Below are positions 36,546 to 49,400 of a DNA stretch of 64,000 nucleotides, in pieces (the first letter of the stretch is position 1; the number at the start of each line of letters is the position of its first letter). Origin of the DNA: Polyodon spathula (lineage: Eukaryota; Chordata; Actinopteri; Acipenseriformes; Polyodontidae); the NCBI RefSeq assembly GCF_017654505.1, contig NC_054558.1, positions 8,428,220-8,492,219 on the forward strand, written 5' to 3'. A program made the translations under genes and the position numbers. Below the pieces are notes generated by a model. That model made no database searches and had not been told where the DNA came from. It saw only the letters and a program-made list of their open reading frames with translations.

Positions 36546-37836
36546 AGTATACATTCCACCTGTTCCAAAACCCTCTCCTACAGCCCGACCCTCATTTACA
36601 AATATAGAATGTGTCTGTTCTATATGATCCATAGCCTTTAAAGCTACATCCCAAATCCAGGGACAGGCAAGTAATCTTTAAGGGTACTTCAAACCAAAAC
36701 ACAAGCATCTCTGCGACAGCCTGATATATACAGCACAGTGCCACCAACGCCAACAGTGGCATCGAGCCTTTCCCAGAATCATCAGCACACTGCTTTAAAT
36801 AAAGTGGGATGGAGAGACCTGGGCTGGAAGCTGAAGGGAAATGCTAGTCTCGTACGTGTCTTTGGGGAAGGCACCCAATCTCCCTTAAGGCGCCTCCCTC
36901 GCCCCCTCCTCATGATGAAGCGTGGACAAGCCTCCTCTGGACGATGAAGTGGAACCTTTTTAAACATCCCTCTGTCAGTGTTGAGTGTACATGCCACTGC
37001 AGATTGTGTGTTCCTGCTCATTAGAGTGCCAGCCTTGGTTTACTGACACCTTGGCCATTTTCCATCCCTTGGTTACGATTATGAGGGCACAATGTATCAC
37101 CAGCACGCTAGCCTGGGAAACTCAGATTTTTGGATGTCTGGATATGGCAGTAATTAGCTGGAGCTCAATTAGAGCTTTCTGCAATTTGGTTTGGTTGATG
37201 AGGGAGGAAGGAGTGATTAAGGTTAATTATCAAAAAATCTGCAGGATGGTCCCCAGATGCTCCGAAAGGCTGGGTTCTGTTTGACCTTGTCTGGGACAGT
37301 GTTTGTTGACCGGTGGTTAGCAGAGCAGCCCAACAAGGTCAACAACTATTATCTGGGACTGAATCAGTTCACTGCTGCTCAGGATTAAGCTTTACCCAGT
37401 CATGTCCACCGTTGCTCCAGTACAACAATATTTGCAGTAATACTCATAAGTGTATTGCATTAGCAAGCCGGCCTCACTGTTGAAAACGTGTGGCTTTCTA
37501 TGCTTTTTTTTGTTTTTATTCACACGATTAGTGTCTAATTACAGTAAATGTTACACTCTTAAGTACTATTTGGCATTGCTTTGTTGATTAATACCAGTGC
37601 TGACATTTGGTCCCCAAGAACTGAACAGCAACAAAACTGGAAATTCTCCTTAATGTACCTTTAGCAAAACTGAAAACTTTCCATGCACAAGATGTCTTAA
37701 ACTGTGCTGTTTTAATGTACGGCCCCTGTACTGTACTGTGCTATTGTTTTATTACTCACATACCACCTGTGGGGCTGGCATGGATACTGGATGTCAGTTA
37801 TTTTACATGAATACAAACTTAACAAGAAGAGTAAAC

Positions 37837-38052
37837 CATGCCAATGTGCTCTTGCAATGATTCTGCACACAGACCCGTTCACTCCCAAACCATGCTAGTG
37901 TGCTCTTGCAATGATTCTGCACACAGACCCGTTCACTCCCAAACCATGCTAGTGTGCTCTTGCAATGATTCTGCACACAGACCCGTTCACTCCCAAACCA
38001 CGTCAATGTGCTCTTGCAATGATTCTGCACACAGACCTGTTCATTCCCAGTG
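37837..38052. repeat. 54-bp tandem repeat, four units
   Basis: Units start at 37837, 37891, 37945 and 37999 with a shared core TGTGCTCTTGCAATGATTCT. Units 2 and 3 look identical; units 1 and 4 have a few changes. Because 54 is divisible by three, each strand shows a repeated open frame. Confidence 0.95.
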
Positions 38053-38295
38053 GAGGGGGAGCTTTGTTATAACAATCTGCACAACACCATTCTGAAGGCA
38101 AATGCAAATCCAATCCAACAGGTCTAGTCAAGAGACAAAATCTACCATAGAAACAAGAACACCCAAACAAGTTAAACATTCTGCATAAAAACTAACAGTA
38201 GTACCAAAGCTTCATCCCCAAATATATTAATGGAAATAGGTGGAATGTCACTTATTTTTGGCAGTGGTTTTGTAACCAAAAACAAATAAAATGGC

Positions 38296-38297
<2 letters not shown>

Positions 38298-38336
<39 letters not shown>

Positions 38337-38337
38337 G

Positions 38338-38369
<32 letters not shown>
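38298..38369. repeat. (TA)n(CA)n microsatellite
   Basis: TA run with a TATAGATA interruption, ending in about six CA units. Confidence 0.95.
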
Positions 38370-38659
38370 GTGATGCTGTTTAACCAATCAATTCATCTCA
38401 GCTTGACAAATACTGTGTCACCAAAAGAAATGTCTGTGTGTTTGTATATACAGTTTTTAATGTGGTTTAAATGACATTAAAATACTGAATGCTACATACC
38501 TACAGATTGATTAGATTGACATAAAATATTTACGGATTTGTCAAAGAAAATGTTCTATAATATGACTGCAACCCAACTGAACAAAATGAAACCGAGAGCA
38601 ATGTCTGTGATATATCTAATCTGACTACTATAAAATTTATATAAAATAATATTAGTCAA

Positions 38660-38745
38660 TATTATTATAATATATATATGTATAGATATATATATTATAT
38701 ATATATATAATATATATATCTATATATATATATATATATATATAT
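38660..38745. repeat. Imperfect TA repeat, self-complementary
   Basis: A TATATA-rich stretch with GTATAGATATA and its near complement; likely to form hairpins. Confidence 0.85.
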
Positions 38746-38944
38746 TGACGATTGCTAAGAAATATCCAGTATAATTTACGTAATTCCACTATTATTTGAC
38801 TGAGGGTGACACTAAGTGTCAACAAGTTGGTTAAATTAACAGCAAACGGATTTTTCTGTATAATTCTGTGTAAATAAATATAAAACTATAAAAAAGAGAC
38901 AACAATATGAATCTAGAAATAGGACAATAGGCTTTTTTTACACT

Positions 38945-39310
38945 GGGTTGTTTTATTATAATAATAACAATAATACAATACAAATTGCAGTTATATAGTG
39001 CTCTTCATGCAAGCATTCTAGGGCAAGTTTACAAAAGAAATATAAAAAAAACCTGTGTCTAATATTTAATCCAGCTACAAATAAACACACCCAAACAAAC
39101 ATGTTTTCAAACAGGATTTAAAAAATTTAATTGTGCTACCATTCCTGATATGAATCCAAAGACAAGGGGCATTAGAACTGAATGCCTTGGCTCGGACAGA
39201 GAAGATTAGCATTTTCCCATCTCAGGGAACGATCAGGGACGTATGGGCTCAGCAGATCTTAACGATAAGAAGGTCCAAGACCATGTATGGCCTTATAGGT
39301 AATAAGAAGA
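38945..39310 (+). repeat. Unclassified interspersed repeat (fish-type)
   Basis: The ordered motifs AGTTATATAGTGCTCTTCATG, AAGCATTCTAGGGCAAGTTT and CAAGACCATGTATGGCCTTA resemble a repeat common in fish introns. I cannot name the family and no coding capacity is visible. Confidence 0.4.
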
Positions 39311-39317
39311 ACTTAAT

Positions 39318-39352
39318 AATAATAATAGTAATAATAATAATAATAATAATAG
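39318..39352. repeat. (TAA)n microsatellite
   Basis: TAA units with one GTA interruption. Confidence 0.9.
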
Positions 39353-39758
39353 CATCAGTAATAAAAACAAACAATTGAGATGGATGCAGTAATTGTACCA
39401 ATAAGCAATTAAACCCAAGATTAAATGATTAAAAATTGTAATCACAATTAATAGTAATTGTTTTAATTGCTTGACAGCCCTTTTATATATATAAAACACA
39501 AATGAAATATTTTACAAAGGACACCCCTAAACGGTGGCCGACCATGCTCCTACACACTCCTACAGAATAGAAAGCCCTTCTCCTGCCCCTGCTCCCCTGT
39601 CCCTTGTTTGCTCAGCCTGTGTCTCCTCCTGCCCCAGACTTGACAAGCACACGCGAAGGAGAGCCCTCCTGCTGCTGCTGCTGCTTCTGCATTGCCAAAG
39701 AGTTAAGCCAGCAGTGGAGAAAAGGGGTGTGGAGTCAGGAAGGCAAAGTGAGGGGCTG

Positions 39759-39765
39759 TATAAAA
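39759..39765 (+). promoter_or_regulatory. CD34: Candidate CD34 TATA box
   Basis: TATAAAA, 186 bp before the CD34 start codon, in a locally GC-richer stretch (39540-39945) with CT-rich sequence about 30 bp downstream, where transcription could begin. The 5' UTR would be about 155 bp. Position is suggestive only; transcript data are lacking. Confidence 0.45.
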
Positions 39766-39944
39766 CTGAGACTAAAAGAAGACCAGGCACTCTACTATCC
39801 AGCTCGCCTCGCTCTCTCCCGCTCTCCCTGCCTCAACAGGAACCTCCAGCACCACCGCCTTACACCTAGACAGAGGAAGAAATACAAACCTTTCCAGACT
39901 GCTCCCATACAGAACAGCCTTGAACGCTAGACTCCAGCAGAAGG

Positions 39945-40029
39945 ATGGCTGCAGCAGCACTGAACAGAATGAATGAAGCTAAAGAAAAACTTATTTTGGT
40001 CCTGGTCCTTTGTGCCCTGCTGATGATAG
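39945..40029 (+). CDS. CD34: CD34 exon 1 (signal peptide)
   Basis: ATG at 39945 follows AAGG; donor ATAG|GTGAGT. It encodes MAAAALNRMNEAKEKLILVL and then VLCALLMI, a short polar start and a hydrophobic core as in a signal peptide. It ends in phase 1. No upstream ATG in this frame fits better. Confidence 0.85.
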
Positions 40030-43000
40030 GTGAGTACCACTTTGCTGCAGTCCACCATAGGGTTTCTTTAGAATATGAGTTTTTGAAAACATGTGCTTTA
40101 TCAGTATGCTCATTTTTTATATAAAAAATGTTTTGTTTTTTTAACCCTTTATTGCTTTGCTGTCTGTTTATCTTTGTCCGATTTATTTTAAGGCCATTTA
40201 AAAGGGTTTATTTGTAACTTTTTGTATTGCTTGCAATTACTGGAAATGTCTATTTTCTTATTGATTAGTATTTACTGAGCAGCCAGCACTAGCTGCATTG
40301 CATATGCACTTCCAGGAGTCTCTCCTGTGTTGCCAATGCATTAGCCTCAGCATGAGTGAAAGTTGTGAGCAAATGTTTGTACCGAGAAGTCTGTCTGCAT
40401 TGGATAAGATGGAAAGTGTATTTAGTAAGTGGAGAGCTTATAAGGAGAAAATGTAGTCTCCAAGCAACCCTGCTGAGTTTCAGCTGCATCAACAGGGATT
40501 AAAAAAGGGACAGTATCACACCCTTAGGGAGACAGGCTCTCCAAATGTGTACTGTTTTTGGGCGGGCGCTGGTTTAGTAACTTCACAGCTTACATTCTGC
40601 AAAAGACATCTCTGAAACACAAAGCCCCAAAACCTGACTGCTGATAAACTACAGGAAAAAGATACACATCCTCAGTGAGAGACTGGCCTAGTCTGTACAG
40701 CATGCCAACATACCAGGGAGCTTGCAAATAAAATTAGAACGATTACTCATGAAAAGGTCAAACGTTTTAAATAGCGAGAGTAAGTGAATCGCAATGTTCA
40801 GATTCAAATCTTATTTTTTTCCATCAACTTTTGTTTGTTTTTTTTTAACATTATATAACCAGGAAATTTTCATTAAGATAGAAGAACAGATATTTTAAGT
40901 AAGGCAGGATGTCATAAAATCTAAATACATTAGAAGTTGAAAGTGAGATCCTTTTTAACTCTTTAATCTATAAATGAGCTGTTCCCATTCGGTTTGTATA
41001 TATGTAAAGGGTTAAATACGAGAACAAATGTACAAATGCCAAGAGTAATTGTTTCAGGTTTCAAACACCTTGGTACCTCTGTTTCTAATTACAGAACTTA
41101 AATTTTTTTAAAAAAGTGGATTACTTTATACTCATTACACAGCCTGCATGTCCATTATCAAAACCTGCCGCATGTGCGCTCGAATGGTTGCATTCATTGT
41201 TCAATTTTGTTTAATTTAGAAACATCTGGACAGTTTTGTCCTCAAGCACAGTAGCTGAATAACCCATGCAGCCCCCCCCCCCCCCCTTTAACGATTGAAT
41301 AACCAAGGCTGACTTTTTTAATGATTGAATGACCAAGGCTGTTTTCTTGTGATTGGCTGAATTACTATGACCTAGGACGCCAAAAACAAGTTGAACAAAG
41401 TGTGTAGATTGAGAGTGTGTGTACTGCACTGTACAGGGGGAGATCAAAAGCTAACATCGCTCAAATACAATTCTTAGGAATGTTGAACTATTTTGGGGAG
41501 AACGAGGGTGAGGTTTTGTTCGGGGGTCAAGCTGGGATCATGCTGAATAATCTATTGAATCCATCCACTTGACATCACAGGTGTTGGAGCCACACCCATA
41601 TCAGAGACTCTCCCACACTAGCAAAACAGATAAACACTTCAGCCTCCATCGTGACTGCTGACCCCACACCCACATCCTATCTGGACTGTGTGCTACAGCA
41701 TTAGGAATTTATTATTGATAGCATTTCTTTATGTGTTTGTTTTTCCAGTCATTTTTACCTTAACTGAGAGGAGAGGCTAGGGAAAGGCAGAGTTCATTAC
41801 ATGTTTTGTCTAAACTTTTGGAATAGTTATAATGCACACAGTGCTCCAGTTTAGTTGCCGATGGTAAAGACAAGAACTAACAACCAGTTTAGCAAAGTGT
41901 GTGCTGTGTGCCCATCTATAATCATTTTCTGAATTTATTTTACTCACTATTTTAAAGCCTCGAGTAAAAGTTTCCTGGCACAGTTCTGAAACTCAAGAAA
42001 TTAAAAAATAGATATAGGTTTACTCATCCTATTTACTGACGAAATCCAGCCGACATTCTTTCTTTACAAATTCTTCTATAACAGCGTCATAAAAGCAAAT
42101 TATATATATAGTGCTACCAACAATAAATTCTGTTTACTTTTTTTTTTTTTTTTTTATTCCTTAGCAACCATAGTGATGATAGTTTCTCATTGGGTTAAAC
42201 TGGAGCGGAACGGTCAAGAACAGTGTTCCGTCTCTTCAGGATTCCGTTCCTGGTCTTCTGATTGAAAGTAGGATTCCGTTCCTGGTCTTTTGATTGAAAG
42301 TAATAACTGCCAATCACAGAGCATCCACTAGTGTAAAGTTACAGCAACTGTTTTATTCTACATGGAGAACATAGTAAAATCACGCGCCAATGTTTATCCA
42401 GTTATAATTGTGGTGGTTATAGGTGTGTATGTCCTCTGTTGTACCACCCTGCTACTCTGGCCCAAAACACAAGACGACCAAGTTAGAACCCATACCGAAT
42501 TAACTCACTAGCACACCCACCCACCACTCCAAAATCCCTCTGACTCTTGGCAAAACTGGCGCTGTTCTGGACCGTTAGGCGCCAGTTTAACCCAATGAGA
42601 AACTATCATCAGAGACTGTTGCTAAGGAATAAAAATAAATAAACAAAAAAAGTAAATGTCTACTGACGCCGGAATTTAATGTTGCTGGTGCTCTCTGAGG
42701 TACCCCAAATTGCGTGTTTTGCGCACGTAACGAACACATGAAATCTCACAGCAGCCTGGTTGAGCGTGGGGGCCCTAGGCGGTCGCCTTGCTCGCCTTGC
42801 CTTAGGGCCTGCTCTATATATAAATAAAAGTAGGAACTAGGAAGACGCATCTTCATTTTATTTTATAGTATTATCACAACCTTTCAGGGTATGCAATGCA
42901 TGTCCCGCTTGCCCTGTCCACACTCCATTGCAGTGCAGCGCAGCATCATGGTGTGGATTGCCTCGCTGTATAGTGTGTGCATTCCTGGGGAAACATGAAA

Positions 43001-43254
43001 GAATTTCCAGCTCCCGCTACTTAGCAGAATCATGTGGGAAAATCTCCAACCGCTGTGTTTGAATACCATCTGGAGAGCGCGGAGCCGGGGTGCCTCGGAG
43101 GGTGTGGAAAGGCGTGGCTCAGCTGGTCAGCTGGTGATGTCACCCTGTTCCTTGGAGGGAAAGCAAGTGCAGCTCCCAGCAGAAAGCAACATCTGCTCGC
43201 TGGCAGGCATCTACTTGGATGAGGTCATATCTTTGGTTTTGTCAGAAAATTCTG

Positions 43255-43332
<78 letters not shown>

Positions 43333-46300
43333 TAGTTTGGGACATAAACAATTAAACTTAGTACACAACACTAAACTTTGGATTTGAGCACAACTGTGGT
43401 AGCGCTTTGAAATTTTAAAAATCTGAATCTAAAAAATAAATGAAGGGAAATGTGCCACGTGTATCTTTTTGAAATGATCGCTGCGGTACTGTTTTTTTTT
43501 TTTTTTTTTAAGCAGAAGATACGGGTTAGATATTCCGTCATGGATTTTGAAGGAATGGACTAATGGACATGCCAGTTTCAATTACTTACTACACTGTTTG
43601 AGTCACGGGAAGGTGAAAGATTGAAATACATGCAGCATGAATAACATAAGCAGTGGAAACAGTAAGCTAGTTAAACTGAAACAAAAAAGCCTTAGTTCAG
43701 GGTAAATAAATATGTATATCTGGCACTTGCTGTAACTAATGCGTGGTTTCACTTTCTCTGATTAGCACTATTCCTGGACTATCTAATGTAGGTATGGTAA
43801 TCCAAGATTAGGGCTAATCAGCATCTGTGAAAGCAGCTGCAAGTGTCTATTCAGTCTGCTTTAGCACACCCCTTTTCTTATCCTATGAAGTTAACCATGT
43901 ATTCAACATTCATAAGACTCTGAGGTCAGTGCTGTTATTATTGTGAAGCAACAGTACCTGCATACAAGTTCACCTCAGTGTCACTGTGCCACTTCAAGAG
44001 CTGAGAGTGTGACACAAAAGCTACTAAGCTTCCCAGCTGAGCTCCACACTCAGTTCCAGCAGTGTTTAAGAACTCTCTCTTGAGTCAACGCAGTTAGCAG
44101 CTTTGGGCAACAACATGAAAGAAAGATCTGCTAATGTTCCTTGCTTGTTTTTGTTTTACGTAGTTCCTGAATAATGAGCCTCATGTGGTGAAATTGTGGA
44201 AAAAACAAATCATCTATTCTTTCTTGTTGCGTGTTACAAATCTCGCCACCACATTTTACAAGTCAAAATCCCTCTTCCAGCACAATTTGTTCCCCTTCCA
44301 TGATGACATCACTCCAGCGCTGGCCATGAACTGCAGCCCAGAATTAAGAGAGTTGTTACAAACCTGCTGGTAGCACAAACTGGACTTAAAGTCTAGAAAA
44401 TGCTGGATTGTAGCTGAACATTATTAGAGTATAAAATGGTTAGGCATAGGACGATTGCTGTCATTACCAGAGTCAATATGGGGAAAAAGTAAAAAGCTAT
44501 CTGAAGACCTTAGGCAGAAAATGATTTATTGTCATAAAGCTGATAAAGGATACAAGAAGATTTCCAAGCACTTCAGTATCCCAATTTCAACTATTGTTTA
44601 TATTATCAAGAAGTACAAGACTCATGGTACTGTCACAATGCTCCCTCGGGCTGGAAGAATGGTCTTTAACCATGAACAAGAAGAACTGTGAGGAAGGTTA
44701 ATAATCCGAGATTGACTGCCAAATTCATTCAAAGTGAACTGGCTGCAAGTGGGACTGGGGTTTCCATTTCAACCACAGGTAGAGTATTGCATGGTGAAGG
44801 TCTCAATGGTCGCAGGCCAAGGAAAAAGCCACTCTTAAGAAAACGTCACAAGGACAATCGCTTCAAGTTTTCAAAACGGCATTTGAATGATGGATATGAG
44901 TTCTGGTCAAAGGTTATGAAAACGTGATGAAACAAAAATCGAGGTATTTGGTCACATTGATTATCATTATCTTTGGAGAAAGTCTGGTGAGGCGTACAAA
45001 GAAAAGAACAACATACCTACTGTCAAGCATGGAGGTGGTAATATCTTTCTATGGCACAGGAAATTTAGTTCCAATAAATGGTCAAATGGATTCCATAGCA
45101 TACCAAAAGCTATTGGTCAATCATCTGAAACCCTTTGCTACAAAACTTGGTATAAAGTACAACTGGATGTTCTGGACCAATTTTGCATTGAAGAATGGTC
45201 AAAAATCATTAAAGAATCAAGTCAAAAGCTCATTGATAAATATCCTAATCGTTTAAAAGATGTTACTATTGTGAAAGGTGCCTCAACTAGCTATTAATTT
45301 CATTTTCCTTGTCAGGGTATTAATAGTAGCTGCTTTTATAGTGCCCCTAATCCTTCCCCTCTTGACGTCAGCCCACCAGTCCCAAACAATCCCTTTACAG
45401 TGTTCCATAGCAGCCTTAATTCAGTGTCTCTTTTCCTGATAGGATGACTCTTCATTAACCATTCCCTGTAGGAGGCAGTCTGGTGAAGTTCACTTCGCAG
45501 ACTGTCGATGTTACAATATTAATATCATGGGTTCTTCCCTTTCTGTATTACCTGCATGATTTTAAAAAATGAATAATAATAATAATAAAATCTGTGTGTG
45601 GGGCTGCCTGTGTCGGACAGACACACGCCCCTCCCGGGGACGCAGACAACTGGAAACCTGAGAGTCCCGACAAACCCTGCGTGTGTAAAGGACCCCACAT
45701 CCCAGAGAGCCTTGGAGTTATACACAGAGCCCCCACCCTGGAGAGAAACACATAGAGTCAGTTGTTTTTGCAGTCTTAGACAGAATAGTAAAAGCATAGC
45801 GAAGTCGTGTTAAACACATCTACAGCACGGTTAAAACCAAGTCAAGTTTAGTAAAGAATAGAGAGAGGAAATAAACATGATGAAAGGTTGTTTAACTTGC
45901 ATTGTGTACACCAGTGGGTTTGTACACAATTAGGGTTTCCTTACTGGAATGCCTTCTTTAAGAAGGAAAAGATCCCTATCTGAGAGGAAAAGGAGGGAGA
46001 CTGAGCGAGGGAGAGGGGTTAATTAGCCCAGGGTTGCTTTTCATTCCCCAAGGTGCTTGTTTCCTCTCAGCCAGAAATTCAGGAAAGCGGAAGTCAACTC
46101 TTGTTACAACTACAAACTTGAGAAGAAACAGAAGTTCAAAGAAGAGTGTGCAAGTATTGGGTGGTGGGGGTTCTTAAATTACTTTGGGGACCACTGCTGG
46201 AAAACCTAGAAGGCAGGGTCGCCCCAACTTGTGGTGGAAAACAATACTTTCCAACTAAATCTTTCGCTTACAATCAAATGCAACAAACTTAGACAAGTTA

Positions 46301-46399
46301 CCTCCTCTAGTTTGCGCTATGGGGAGTTTATACAGCTCTGAATGGTTAATTATATTAATCACAATGTAAAGTTATAGCAATAGAAAAATGAGTGAGTGA

Positions 46400-46436
<37 letters not shown>

Positions 46437-49400
46437 TAGCATGTTTGTCTATTTCAGATGCATTATTAGCAAGTGGAATCAGATAAAATGAACATGAGCA
46501 CACTTACTCATAACAATTCTGAACTTCCACATGCTACATTTAAAAAAAAAAATCAATTCAAACTAAGAGCGAAATTCATCTTGGGAGAGTGTTAAACAAA
46601 CGCTGTCCAGACCTGAGCCCTTCCATAGAGTTAAAGTGCTTCAAGCTAATTGAAAACCAGCAGAATTTATCTTTGGCTGCTTGTGTATTTCAAAGAGCCG
46701 CTGAAATAAGACGAGGTTGCATTCTAATGCAGGGATGAGAATGAGTCTTCGGCCAGAGGGAGTCAAAGTGTTAGAATGCCTTTGCACAGATACTGCATGA
46801 AAAAAACGTGTACAAGGATTTCTTAACTATGGTTGCATGGTACTCTTGATAAGGAGAAATACCATACATGCATTTTTCACGCATTCCTTGCTAGATGTTA
46901 GGCAACAGCTTTCTCTTATTCCAAGCCAAATAAATATTCAGAAATGATTATTGCATTTCAAAGGCAACTCTCAAATACCTTTCAATATTAAACATCTTCT
47001 TATGCCTGCAGTAGAGGCCCCATCACCACAGAGTGACTTCCATGGCATCGAAAGAATGAGGTTTATTTGCATAGAAGCTGCAGGGACCTCATTCCACACT
47101 TAGGTTGTTCATTTCTTCAGCACCTAAGCAGATATTTCTAATTGGTTTCAGGTCAGGTCCTGGTGAGGTCCACTGGGCAAGGGCACATTATTTTAACCCC
47201 AGAATTTATTTCAAGCATTTAGCACATAGATGATAAAAAAAAAAAAATCCTAAGCAATTACTTCTTTACAAAAACGTTTGTTGTTACCCACTTAAAGAGC
47301 GCTATAACTAAAATGGAGACCACAACCCTACCCAGGCTACTTATTTGTAGGTCCAGTATGTGTTACTGATAAGTTACTGGGATATGAGACCTCCATAAAA
47401 CACAGAACTCTATTAACACTTATTAGATCATTTACAAAGTATTACAGAGCAAATTATAAACTGTAGTCGAAAGCTTTACAGAAAAAAAAAAAAAAAAAAA
47501 GAAGATGTGAGGCATTTGGAACCTGCCAAAGATTATGAAGAATTCTTCTTCTCGTATTTTATGAGTCTGCAGGCGGTATTTAATGTGCACTACAATCAGA
47601 AACTAGGGAAACGTTTAGGGAACAATCCTAAAGTTATTTAACCCTTTCAGGCATGGCAATCTCGTAGGTGGGTGGATACAAAAAACAAAAGCTCTCTTCT
47701 AGTCTTTATATGGGGACATATGGAAGACACAAATGCATGCACAAACAGGGATGCCATTTTTCCCCGATTTTGCTTGTTGGAAGATCTACAGGAGTACTGT
47801 GTGGGTGTGTGTGGGGAATATTGGGTTGGCACAGAGGGGGTTAAATTCCCCTGCCAGAATGCATGTGGAAATGTGGCTGGAGCCTTAATTGAATGATTGA
47901 TGGTTAATTAGGCTCCAGCCTAATATAGGTAGGGAGAAATCCTTTGTCAGGATTATTTGAAACCCAGATGCGTTGGGGAAGGCAGCTGGGGATGAAGCAC
48001 TGGGGCAGATCTGAGTGTGTTCCACATTATACAGCAGCAGCTTTTCTGAACACAAAAGAGACTCCATTTCAGAAATGGAGAGGCACGAGTGGGGGCGCAC
48101 TTCTGGAATTCATTCAGAATTCCTAACGTTCTCCTTTGAATCACCTCTTTTTAGATCACACAAACTGTCAAGAGCCTGGTACCAGTCCAGCAACTCCACC
48201 AGCTCCAGCACATTCAACAACTCTAACACATCCAGCAGCTTCAAGAGATCCAGCAGCTCCAACAGATCCAACATCTCCATCTAGAACAACAGGGACAGCA
48301 GATCCAAAAGGGGGGGTAGATGCTGCAGGTTTATCAGATCCTACATCTGCTGCAATCCCTACAGACCAGGCAAGATCTCTCGTCACATCCACTGGTCCAG
48401 TTGTCGCTGTTTCAAAAGCTGGTAAGTGCAAACTCACTGGTTCCCTTTAGAAGCTATGGGACTGTAGGTTTGGGGGGTCAGTGACTTGGTTTTTGAAACT
48501 TAGCCCTGAGTGGGACACCCTCATAGCCATGCATGCACGAACACAGAAACCGAAGCGCTCCCTCACCCACCTGAGAGCTAGGCTGATAAAAGGAGTGGGA
48601 ATTTCTCACAAGGAATCCCATGTAATCCCATGTTCTGCGTTTTAGAAGCTACGACGATCCCTGTGAATTCTACAGTTACAATTGTCGATACAAACCCAGC
48701 GTCTGACTCGGGTGCCTCCAGCACAGCTCATGCATCAGCCAACACTATAGCATCAACTCCAGGCAGCTCCACCACCTCTCCACAGACAGAGAGCAGCACT
48801 CGGTCACAGGCAACGACACACGCACGGGACACCACATCCTCTCCTTCAACACCAAATGAATCCACTGAATTACAGGGAAATTTCATACCAGAAGTAGTAA
48901 GTATGAGATGTGTGTTGTTTGTTTGTTTGTTTGTTTAATAGAAATGATATGTTCATTACCGTGTCTTGAACAGTCACCGGAGTCAACAGGTTCTTGTTCT
49001 GACAAGGCAAGTGTTTTGAATCTAAAAGCACTGTGTTTTCTGTTTCTCTCTCCCCCAAAAGCTGGTCCACTGTGTTCATAAGGAAGACATACAAGACAAA
49101 GATGCTATACAGCTGGAAATGAAAGAAGAAACCACTTGTGTAAGTACCAGCAGTTATCTTTTATTTGCAATAGCTTTTATATTTTTATTTTTAAAAAAGC
49201 AACCCTTGCCTTAACAATGTCAGATGGGTGGCAGGGCTACGATATTCTACTTTCACACACTAATACCTTATCTGAAGGGATCCAAAGCCAGAGGATCTAT
49301 GCCCCCCTCCCCATGTACTTCCATGTTACTATTTAATCTGGTAAACTTTGTTCCATGTTTTATTTAGCATCCATATAGGATAAGAGTTCCCTATAACTGG

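Larger units (their letters stand above)
40030..48154 (+). other. CD34: CD34 intron 1
   Basis: 8.1 kb. It holds a poly-C run (41272-41286), the 524-bp fold-back element (42133-42656), a TA microsatellite, a degenerate Tc1 element (about 44450-45300), a locally GC-rich unexplained stretch (45590-45740) and a GAGT/GT microsatellite. No exon support was seen. Confidence 0.8.
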
